Source: an uncultured Collinsella sp. (lineage in GTDB: Bacteria > Actinomycetota > Coriobacteriia > Coriobacteriales > Coriobacteriaceae). From it: 12,598 nt of DNA. The stretch is from the NCBI GenBank assembly GCA_900545995.1, contig URBM01000052.1, forward strand, positions 1-12,598. Reading direction: 5' to 3'. Below are positions 1 through 5,417 of the stretch, piece after piece; positions within the stretch are counted from its first letter, which is position 1, and every line of letters begins with the position of its first letter. The notes beneath the pieces are model-generated. The model was not told where the DNA came from. It saw nothing but the letters and a program-made list of their open reading frames with translations, and made no database searches. The position numbers were made by a program, and so were the translations under genes.

Positions 1-30
1 CGTGGGCTCGGAGATGTGTATAAGAGACAG
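1..30 (+). other. Nextera (Tn5) sequencing adapter, not genomic
   Basis: Bases 12-30 read AGATGTGTATAAGAGACAG, the 19-bp hyperactive Tn5 mosaic end used in Nextera library kits. Bases 1-11 (CGTGGGCTCGG) match the part of the Read 2 adapter that precedes it. Genomic sequence therefore begins at about base 31. This is an untrimmed library adapter at a contig end, not a natural transposon. It creates a spurious GTG start at base 16 in frame with pyrK, which should be ignored. Confidence 0.97.
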
Positions 31-207
31 AAGAAGGTCGCCGCCGCTGCCGCCGAGGCCGGTGTGTACTGCGAGGTGTCGCTCGAGCGCATGATGAGCT
101 GTGGCTTTGGCGCCTGCAACACCTGCAATGTCGAGACGGTCGACGGTATGAAGGGTGCTTGTATGTGCGGCCCCGTGTTCGATGCTTCCAAGGTGGTGGT
201 CTTCTAG
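31..207 (+). CDS. pyrK: Dihydroorotate dehydrogenase electron-transfer subunit PyrK (3' fragment)
   Basis: This is the C-terminal ~58 residues of PyrK, the iron-sulfur flavoprotein that passes electrons from the FMN of PyrD (class 1B) to NAD+ in pyrimidine synthesis. The fragment carries the family's 2Fe-2S signature, CGFGACNTC (C-x4-C-x2-C), followed by two further cysteines 12 and 14 residues after the last of these. One of them is presumably the fourth cluster ligand. The FAD/NAD-binding domains would lie upstream and are missing because the contig ends in adapter sequence, so this is an assembly truncation and not a pseudogene. The stop codon overlaps the GTG proposed as the pyrD start by one base, consistent with translational coupling of the two subunits. 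The motif together with the following pyrD makes the identification firm. Confidence 0.93.
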   Translation, partial: KKVAAAAAEAGVYCEVSLERMMSCGFGACNTCNVETVDGMKGACMCGPVFDASKVVVF

Positions 208-1130
208 TGGGTACCGTGAACATGGCCGTCGATTTCGGCGGCGTCAAGATGCAGAACCCCATTAACACCGCAGCCGGTACCTTTGGCTACGGTTGGCAGT
301 TCCAGAACTTCTTTGATGTTTCCCAGCTGGGCGCCATTACCACCAAGGGCTGTGCCGCCGAGCCCTGGCCGGGCAACCCTGCGCCCCGCATGGCCGAGAT
401 TCCTGGCGGTATGATCAACTCCGTGGGCCTTCAGAACCCCGGCGTGGCCGCCTTTGCTCGCGAGTCCGGTCCGTGGCTCGAGCAGCTCTCCAAGGACGGC
501 TGCCAGGTCATCTGTCAGGTTGCCGGCCACTCCGTTGACGAGTTTGTCCGCGCACTCGAGATGTATGTCGAGCTGTGCCCCTGGGCTGCCGGCTACGAGA
601 TCAACGTGAGCTGTCCCAATATCGCCGCCGGCGGTGCCGCCATGGGCTCCACGCCCGAGGGCGCCTCTTCCGTTATGGCTGCCTGCCGCAAGGTGACCGA
701 TAAGCCGCTGTTCGTGAAGATGGCGCCGGTCAACGTCGCCGAGATCGCCAAGGCCCTCGAGGCTGCCGGCGCCGACGGCCTTTCGGTCATCAACTCCATC
801 CAGGGCATGGCCATCGACGTCCATACCCGCAAGTCCCGCGTTGCAAAGCCCAAGGGCGGCCTTTCGGGCCCGCTGTGTCATCACATCGCCGTGCGCATGG
901 TCTGGGAGGTTGCCCAGGCCGTCGATATCCCCATCAACGGTGTCGGCGGTGTCATGACCGGTGAGGATGCGGCTGAGTTTATCCTGGCCGGCGCCACCTG
1001 CGTGTCGGTCGGTATGGCCAACTTCGTCGATCCGTGCGCTTCGCTCAAGATCGCGCACGAGCTCGAGGCCTGGGCCGAGTCCCAGGGCGTTAAGGACATT
1101 AACGAACTGGTAGGTGCTTTCGAATGCTAG
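207..1130 (+). CDS. pyrD: Dihydroorotate dehydrogenase, class 1B catalytic subunit
   Basis: PyrD is a cytosolic FMN enzyme that oxidises dihydroorotate to orotate, working with PyrK to use NAD+. From the GTG at 207 it is 307 residues, a normal length for the family. Visible family features are the N-terminal KMQNPINTAAGTFGYG segment, EIPGGMINSVGLQNPG, the active-site NVSCPN with catalytic Cys136, FVKMAP near residue 180, GGLSGP in the barrel's second half, and the phosphate-binding GVGGVMTGEDA. The start is uncertain. GTG 207 overlaps the pyrK stop and has AGGTGG about 10 bases upstream. GTG 216 and ATG 222 are also in frame, and ATG 222 (MAVDFGG) matches the usual length of the family's N terminus. 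An extension further upstream would lie inside pyrK and is rejected. The 3' end overlaps pyrF by 7 bases, so the genes form one operon. Confidence 0.95.
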   Translation: MGTVNMAVDFGGVKMQNPINTAAGTFGYGWQFQNFFDVSQLGAITTKGCAAEPWPGNPAPRMAEIPGGMINSVGLQNPGVAAFARESGPWLEQLSKDGCQVICQVAGHSVDEFVRALEMYVELCPWAAGYEINVSCPNIAAGGAAMGSTPEGASSVMAACRKVTDKPLFVKMAPVNVAEIAKALEAAGADGLSVINSIQGMAIDVHTRKSRVAKPKGGLSGPLCHHIAVRMVWEVAQAVDIPINGVGGVMTGEDAAEFILAGATCVSVGMANFVDPCASLKIAHELEAWAESQGVKDINELVGAFEC

Positions 1131-1840
1131 AGACCGATGCCCGCGACCGCGTAATCGTCGCCCTCGACTGCGACCGTGAGCGTGCGCTCGAGCTTGCCCA
1201 CGAGCTTTCGGGTCATGCCGCCTGGCTCAAGGTTGGCATGACGCTCTATTACGCCGAGGGTCCCCAGATCGTCAAGACATTCAAGGACCTGGGCTTTAAG
1301 GTCTTCCTTGACCTTAAGTTCCATGATATTCCGCATCAGGTTCGCGGTGCCGCCCGCTCGGCCTCGCTTGCCGGTGCCGATCTGCTTTCGGTCCACGGTT
1401 TGGGTTCGGGCGCCATGCTCGCTGCCTGCCGCGAGGGTGCCGAGGAGGCGCGCGAGGACCGCGCCAAGCTCGTCGCCATCACCGTTCTTACGAGCATGAA
1501 TCAGGATGCCTTGAGCGAGATCGGCGTCGAGTCGCCCGTGGCCGAGGAGGCCGCCCGCCTGGCAAAGCTCGCTCAGGCCAACGGCATCGACGGCGTCGTG
1601 TGCTCGCCGATGGAGGCTCACGACATGCGTGAGCTGTTGGGTCCCGATGCCCTGATCGTGACTCCGGGTGTGCGTCCGGTTGGTGCCGCCCTTGGTGACC
1701 AGTCCCGTGTGGCGACGCCTTCCCAGGCTATCGAGCGAGGCGCAAGCCACATTGTGGTGGGCCGTCCCATCACCGGTGCCGACGATCCGGTTGCCGCCTT
1801 TGACGCTATCGTCGCCGAGCTGGTCGAAAACGTCGCGTAA
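1124..1840 (+). CDS. pyrF: Orotidine 5'-phosphate decarboxylase
   Basis: PyrF decarboxylates OMP to UMP, the last step of de novo pyrimidine synthesis. At 238 residues it is the size of bacterial group 1 enzymes. The N terminus has VIVALDCD (Asp15). The catalytic charged network appears as DLKFHDIP, giving Asp63, Lys65 and Asp68. LLSVHGLGSG, LIVTPGVRP and the phosphate-gripping HIVVGRPIT follow in the expected order. The ATG lies inside the last codons of pyrD (7-base overlap), so it is probably translated by coupling. It is the last gene of the pyrimidine operon visible here. A 239-base gap with an inverted repeat separates it from mihF. No PyrR-type attenuator is visible in this window; any such element would lie upstream of the contig edge. 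Confidence 0.97.
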   Translation: MLETDARDRVIVALDCDRERALELAHELSGHAAWLKVGMTLYYAEGPQIVKTFKDLGFKVFLDLKFHDIPHQVRGAARSASLAGADLLSVHGLGSGAMLAACREGAEEAREDRAKLVAITVLTSMNQDALSEIGVESPVAEEAARLAKLAQANGIDGVVCSPMEAHDMRELLGPDALIVTPGVRPVGAALGDQSRVATPSQAIERGASHIVVGRPITGADDPVAAFDAIVAELVENVA

Positions 1841-1885
1841 AAGATTCCCCTAAGTCACCACTTTTGGGTCTCATTAGCACAAAAT

Positions 1886-1943
1886 AGCCCCTGTGCCTGC
1901 GTAAACTTTCCCATCCTTTGTGTGGAATCGCAGGTCAGGGGCT
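1886..1943. repeat. Long inverted repeat downstream of pyrF
   Basis: The left arm 1886-1901 (AGCCCCTGTGCCTGCG) and right arm 1929-1943 (CGCAGGTCAGGGGCT) pair as 8 bp plus 6 bp, with a small internal loop (TG against T). The loop is 27 nt. No T-run follows the right arm (TTAACTTTGGG), so it is a poor classical intrinsic terminator, although it could still end pyr transcripts. Alternatives are a structured RNA element, an mRNA-stabilising 3' hairpin, or a copy of a dispersed intergenic repeat. The pairing is read directly from the sequence; the function is unknown. Confidence 0.6.
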
Positions 1944-2002
1944 TAACTTTGGGCGCAGTATATTGCACTTTTTGCGGGTATCGTCTAACCTATGGAGCCG
2001 CG

Positions 2003-2041
2003 ATTGGGCATTTTGTACGTTCTACGTGCTAAAATGCCAAT
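2003..2041. promoter_or_regulatory. Imperfect palindrome covering the mihF promoter (candidate operator)
   Basis: The arms ATTGG(G)CATTTT-GTACGT and ACGTGC(T)AAAATGCCAAT are complementary over about 17 positions, including one G-T pair. Each arm has one single-base bulge, and a TCT lies at the centre near 2022. The right arm contains the -10 element. The predicted transcription start (about 2043) falls just outside the palindrome, so it would act as DNA and not as an RNA hairpin. This suggests an operator for a dimeric regulator, possibly mIHF itself, but no regulator can be named from the sequence. Confidence 0.5.
2027..2035 (+). promoter_or_regulatory. Extended -10 promoter of the mihF-gmk-rpoZ-thiI operon
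   Basis: TGCTAAAAT is an extended -10: TG, one base, then TAAAAT, which matches the sigma-A hexamer at 5 of 6 positions. No good -35 sits 16-18 bases upstream; TTGGGC at 2004 is 20 bases away. That is usual for extended -10 promoters. Transcription would start near A2043, giving a leader of about 37 nt that contains the GGAGGT ribosome site at 2070-2075. A weaker upstream alternative, TTGCAC 1963 / TAACCT 1986 with 17-bp spacing, has only half-matching hexamers. Confidence 0.6.
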
Positions 2042-2079
2042 TATTGAATCAGATATAACCCAACTATTTGGAGGTACGA

Positions 2080-2388
2080 ATGGCACTCCCTCAGCTTACC
2101 GATGAGCAGCGCAAGCAGGCTCTTGAGAAGGCTGCTGCCGCACGTCACGCCCGCGCTGAGCTTCGCGAGCAGATCAAGAAGGGCGAGAAGTCCCTCGAGT
2201 CCGTGCTCAACTCCGATGACCCCATCGCTTCCCGCATGAAGGTTTCCACCCTCATCGAGTCTCTTCCTGGTTATGGCAAGGCCAAGGCCGCCAAGATCAT
2301 GGAGGAGCTTGGTATCTCCGCTACCCGTCGCGTCCAGGGCCTCGGCGTCCGTCAGCGCGAGCAGCTCCTCGAGCAGCTGACCAAATAA
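2080..2388 (+). CDS. mihF: Actinobacterial integration host factor (mIHF)
   Basis: This small basic nucleoid protein binds and bends DNA. It is the actinobacterial protein found in Mycobacterium and Streptomyces and is unrelated in fold to the alpha/beta IHF of enterobacteria. It is 102 residues. The N-terminal half (LTDEQRKQALEKAAAARHARAELREQIKKG) is a long charged helix. The C-terminal half has the helix-two-turn-helix segment LIESLPGYGKAKAAKIMEELGI followed by TRRVQGLGVRQREQLL, as in known mIHF proteins. ATG 2080 is chosen because GGAGGT (2070-2075) sits just upstream and MALPQLTDEQ is the family's N terminus; an in-frame codon at 2068 would bury that site. The gene is first in the operon, directly before gmk, an arrangement also seen in other actinobacteria. 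The promoter palindrome could allow autoregulation, which is inference. Confidence 0.93.
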   Translation: MALPQLTDEQRKQALEKAAAARHARAELREQIKKGEKSLESVLNSDDPIASRMKVSTLIESLPGYGKAKAAKIMEELGISATRRVQGLGVRQREQLLEQLTK

Positions 2389-2958
2389 GTGAGCGCTCAG
2401 GATTCCAAGCTCTTTGTGATTTCTGGACCGTCAGGCGCAGGCAAGGGTACGCTCGTCACTCGTGTGCGCGAGCGCCGCTCGAACCTGGGCCTGACGGTTT
2501 CGGCTACCACGCGAGCACCACGCAAAGGTGAGGTCGACGGCGTCAACTACTTTTTTCTGACGCGCGAGGAGTTCGACCGCCGCGTGGCAAACGGCGAGTT
2601 TGTTGAGTGGGCCGAGGTCCACGGTAACTGCTACGGCACGTTGGTGAGCGAGGTCACATCCAAGCTCGCCTCGGGCGCGTCTCTGATTTTGGAGATCGAT
2701 GTCCAGGGCGCCCTTCAGGTGAAGGAGCGTTTCCCCGAGGCCGTGCTGATCTTTATCAAGCCGCCTTCGCTTGAGGTGCTCCGCGAGCGTCTAGTCGGTC
2801 GCGGTACCGAGACGCCCGAGACAATCGAGCTGCGTATGGCAAACGCCGCCGATGAGCTTGCCCTTGCCGACCGCTACGACGACGTCGTGGTTAATGACGA
2901 TCTCGACCGCGCGACCGATGAGCTCGTTCGCGTTCTCGATATGCATGAAAGGATCTGA
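2389..2958 (+). CDS. gmk: Guanylate kinase
   Basis: Gmk phosphorylates GMP to GDP with ATP, feeding GTP, dGTP and (p)ppGpp pools. At 189 residues it has the usual length. The P-loop is GPSGAGKGT at residues 13-21 with Lys19. The GMP-binding region follows as SATTRAPRKGEVDGVNYFF (about 38-56) and EWAEVHGNCYGT (about 73-84), then IDVQGA and the arginine-bearing lid region with RLVGRGTET. The start is GTG, placed immediately after the mihF stop (TAAGTG), so translation is probably coupled. No separate promoter is visible. The downstream neighbour is rpoZ, the common bacterial gmk-rpoZ pairing. Confidence 0.97.
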   Translation: MSAQDSKLFVISGPSGAGKGTLVTRVRERRSNLGLTVSATTRAPRKGEVDGVNYFFLTREEFDRRVANGEFVEWAEVHGNCYGTLVSEVTSKLASGASLILEIDVQGALQVKERFPEAVLIFIKPPSLEVLRERLVGRGTETPETIELRMANAADELALADRYDDVVVNDDLDRATDELVRVLDMHERI

Positions 2959-2963
2959 GGTCC

Positions 2964-3245
2964 GTGTCCGTTGTAAAGCCTTGCATTGACGATCTTCTGG
3001 AGAAGACCGATCACAACCGCTTCCTGCTTGCTTCGCTTGCCTCCAAGCGCGCCTGCGACATCAATAGCATGCTCCGTGGCCAGCACAACCGCGTGCTTGC
3101 CGTCCAGGATGTCGATGACATCACCATCGGGCTTTCCGGTGCCGATACCATCTCGATGGCTATGGACGAGATTGTCGACGGCGACATCTCTTACGACGAG
3201 GCCCGTTACGAGAAAGCGCTCGGCCACAAGGTTGCTGAAGCCTAA
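2964..3245 (+). CDS. rpoZ: RNA polymerase omega subunit
   Basis: Omega is the small RNA polymerase subunit that chaperones and latches beta'. The protein is 93 residues. The conserved core is NRFLLASLASKRACDINSML, corresponding to the family's RY-x-LV-x-AAKRARQ helix. It is followed by a second conserved block, DTISMAMDEIVDGDISYDEARYEKA. The start is GTG 2964, with GAGG overlapping the gmk stop and AAAGGA at 2948-2953 as possible ribosome sites. The protein is divergent from proteobacterial omega, but its size, core motif and position directly after gmk make the call secure. It abuts thiI with no gap. Confidence 0.9.
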   Translation: MSVVKPCIDDLLEKTDHNRFLLASLASKRACDINSMLRGQHNRVLAVQDVDDITIGLSGADTISMAMDEIVDGDISYDEARYEKALGHKVAEA

Positions 3246-4490
3246 ATGGCGGCTCGCGTCTGCCTGGTCCACTATCACGAGGTTGGACTGAAGGGTAAGA
3301 ACCGCGCACATTTTGAGCATATCCTCATGGATAACATCAAGGCGGCCTTGGCCGCCTTTTCCGTGAACGCCGTGTCTCGAATTTCCGGTTATATCCTCGT
3401 GACCTTTAACGAGCATCAGGCCGACGAGGCGGCGCGTGTCATTCGCACCGTTCCCGGCGTTGCTCGTGTGTCTTTGGCGTATCACACCAATCGTGACCCT
3501 CAGGAGTACTGTGCCGCCGCCGTGAAGGCGCTGCGCGAGTTTGGTTCCTTCGATTCGTTTAAGGTGCACGCCAAGCGCTCCAATACCGACTATGAGCTCA
3601 CCTCGATTGACATCAATCGTCAGGTGGGCGAGGTGCTGTGCGAGGCCTTCCCCGATAAAAAGGTTCAAATGCATGACCCCGATGCGATGGTGCACGTACT
3701 GGTGGTCCAGGGTAGCGTTTATGTGTACGCGCGCTCCGAGCGCGGCGTGGGCGGTCTGCCGGTGGGTTCTGCCGGCAAGGTCGTGACGCTGCTGTCGTCG
3801 GGTATTGATTCTCCGGTGGCGACCTGGATGCTCGCGCGTCGCGGCGCGGTGTGCGTGCCGGTACATTTCTCAGGTCGTCCGCAGACGCCCGACACGAGCG
3901 AGTATTTGGTGCAGGACATCATCCGTGCGCTTGAGCCGGGTGTCCAGATCGGCCGCCTGTACGTGGTGCCGTTTGGCGATTGCCAGCGTGAGATTTCGGT
4001 CACCTGTCCCAGCAACCTGCGCGTGATCATGTATCGCCGCATTATGTATTCGGTTGCCGAGCGCATTGCACACATCGAGGGCGCCAAGGCCATCGTGACG
4101 GGCGAATCGCTTGGACAGGTTGCCTCCCAAACGCTTGAGAATATCATGGCCGTTAACGAGGCCGTGAAGATCCCCGTGTTCCGTCCGCTCATCGGTTCGG
4201 ACAAGCAGGAGATTATCGCGCGCGCCGAGGAGATTGGTACGTTCGATATCTCGACTGAGGCCGCTCCCGACTGCTGCACGCTGTTTATGCCGCGTCGTCC
4301 CGAGACGCACGCTAAACTCGATGCCGTGCATGAGGCCTGGGAGTTGTTCGATCACGAGGAGATGATCGAGCGCCTACTCAAGCAGACCGAGTACATCGAC
4401 TTCGAAAGCAACACGTATAAGGCCCCTAAGACCTTAAAACGCAAACATTCGGAGCTTGCTCCGCGTGAGATTTACCAAGATCACGAGTAA
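3246..4490 (+). CDS. thiI: tRNA 4-thiouridine synthetase ThiI, rhodanese-less form
   Basis: ThiI adenylates U8 of tRNA and inserts sulfur to make 4-thiouridine; in some bacteria it also supports thiamine thiazole synthesis. The protein is 414 residues. It shows the N-terminal ferredoxin-like start HYHEVGLKGKNRAHFE, a THUMP domain at about 60-165, and a PP-loop ATP pyrophosphatase domain with SSGIDSPVA (184-192) and TGESLGQVASQTL (285-297). The conserved Cys pair lies in DCCTLFMPRRPET (Cys343/344). There is no C-terminal rhodanese domain, unlike the ~480-residue E. coli protein, so sulfur is likely received directly from a cysteine desulfurase not encoded here. ATG 3246 follows the rpoZ stop with no spacer and no clear ribosome site, which suggests coupling. 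It is the last gene of the operon and is followed by a strong terminator. Confidence 0.95.
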   Translation: MAARVCLVHYHEVGLKGKNRAHFEHILMDNIKAALAAFSVNAVSRISGYILVTFNEHQADEAARVIRTVPGVARVSLAYHTNRDPQEYCAAAVKALREFGSFDSFKVHAKRSNTDYELTSIDINRQVGEVLCEAFPDKKVQMHDPDAMVHVLVVQGSVYVYARSERGVGGLPVGSAGKVVTLLSSGIDSPVATWMLARRGAVCVPVHFSGRPQTPDTSEYLVQDIIRALEPGVQIGRLYVVPFGDCQREISVTCPSNLRVIMYRRIMYSVAERIAHIEGAKAIVTGESLGQVASQTLENIMAVNEAVKIPVFRPLIGSDKQEIIARAEEIGTFDISTEAAPDCCTLFMPRRPETHAKLDAVHEAWELFDHEEMIERLLKQTEYIDFESNTYKAPKTLKRKHSELAPREIYQDHE

Positions 4491-4500
4491 ATTTGTGCAT

Positions 4501-4533
4501 AGACCGACGATGCTCTTGCATCGTCGGTCTTTT
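4501..4533 (+). terminator. Intrinsic terminator after thiI
   Basis: AGACCGACGATGC (4501-4513) pairs perfectly with GCATCGTCGGTCT (4518-4530) around a TCTT tetraloop. The 13-bp stem runs into four T residues (4530-4533). It begins 10 bases after the thiI stop, so it should end the mihF-gmk-rpoZ-thiI transcript. Confidence 0.93.
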
Positions 4534-4605
4534 GCTATCTGGGCATTTTGCGGCTAAGTGTTCATTTGCTGACGTGTGTCTGAATAAATGGACAGATTTG
4601 TGCAA

Positions 4606-4701
4606 GGTTTTGGTCAGCTTTTGGTTTGACTGCGAAAACCGGTTTTGAAGCATGGCTGTTGCAGGGCTCTTTTCCTGACACGATGTTGTTGGGAGGTTTT
4701 G
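4606..4701. repeat. Repeat cluster in the comEA leader
   Basis: GGTTTTG occurs three times (4606-4612, 4641-4647, 4695-4701). The heptamer TTTTGGT is repeated at 4608-4614 and 4619-4625, 11 bp apart (one helical turn). AAAACCGGTTTT (4635-4646) is a perfect 12-bp palindrome. I see no convincing -35/-10 pair in 4534-4703. The cluster could be binding sites for a regulator of the com genes, but short AT-rich repeats can also arise by chance. It resembles, but does not match, the Bacillus ComK box (AAAA-N5-TTTT; here the gap is 4). Confidence 0.35.
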
Positions 4702-4703
4702 CT

Positions 4704-5417
4704 ATGGCGCAGCGCGAACAACACGAACGGGTCAAACGGATGGACCGCTTGGCGGACAAGCTGCTCGGTCATAAGGCAGTGGTGATGGCGATACTGGTCG
4801 TCATTGCGATGGCGAGTGGACTGGCGATGGCGAACCTTGGCGGCGGTGCCGGCAGTGTGTCGTTTGAGCACACTGATGGTTCGGGTTCGTTAGTGGAGCC
4901 GGGATCCGGCGATGCCTCGAGCGGAAAGACATCCGAAGGCTCTTCGCCTAAGGCGTCTGCCGCGGCAGAGGTTTATGTCGATGTTGATGGCGCCGTTGTG
5001 TCGCCCGGTGTATATCGTCTCAAGGACGGCGCGCGGGTGGCTCAGGCGATTGATGCCGCCGGCGGGCTGGCGCCCGAGGCAGACGTTACGGGGCTCAATC
5101 GGGCATCTAAGGTCGTCGATGGACAGAAGATTCACGTTCCAACGGTAGGGGAGCAGCAGGCGTCCATTGCGGAAGCTGGTGTTGATGGTGGGGCTTCCGC
5201 ATCATCGGGCGTGAGTGGCGTAACAGGCCTAGTAAATATCAATACGGCAAGCGCGGCAGAGCTGCAGACGCTCTCGGGCATCGGTCCCTCCATGGCCCAG
5301 TCGATTATCGATGAGCGGACAAAGAACGGTGCTTTTGCCTCGGTTGACGATCTGATGCGTGTGTCGGGAATCGGCGAGAAGAAGCTTGCCAAAATTAAAG
5401 ATTCCATCTGCGTATGA
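4704..5417 (+). CDS. comEA: Competence DNA-binding protein ComEA
   Basis: ComEA is a membrane-anchored receptor that binds double-stranded DNA outside the cell and hands it to ComEC. From ATG 4704 it is 237 residues. A basic N terminus is followed by one transmembrane helix (about 25-44), a Ser/Gly-rich spacer (about 45-88), an SLBB domain (about 90-147, VYVDVDGAVVSPGVYRL), and a second Ser/Gly-rich linker (about 148-175). Two helix-hairpin-helix motifs end the protein: LSGIGPSMAQSII (190-202) and VSGIGEKKLAKI (220-231). The start is set by GGGAGG at 4691-4696, seven bases upstream; an upstream in-frame codon at 4626 has no such site and would add 26 unlikely residues. The stop overlaps comEC by four bases (ATGA), so the two are co-translated. 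Confidence 0.95.
   Translation: MAQREQHERVKRMDRLADKLLGHKAVVMAILVVIAMASGLAMANLGGGAGSVSFEHTDGSGSLVEPGSGDASSGKTSEGSSPKASAAAEVYVDVDGAVVSPGVYRLKDGARVAQAIDAAGGLAPEADVTGLNRASKVVDGQKIHVPTVGEQQASIAEAGVDGGASASSGVSGVTGLVNINTASAAELQTLSGIGPSMAQSIIDERTKNGAFASVDDLMRVSGIGEKKLAKIKDSICV

Noticed and set aside
1..30. A Tn5-like transposon end
   Set aside because: The mosaic end is the engineered version, is joined to Nextera adapter bases and sits exactly at the sequence end, so it is a library artefact.
2874..3866. 330-codon open frame on the - strand across gmk, rpoZ and thiI
   Set aside because: It spans three well-supported + strand genes, has no recognisable domains and is rich in His/Arg as expected of an antisense shadow. 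The same applies to the 284-codon frame at 204-1058.
4635..4646. A Bacillus ComK box upstream of comEA
   Set aside because: The AAAA/TTTT spacing is 4 instead of 5, there is no paired second box, and ComK is a Bacillales regulator not expected here.
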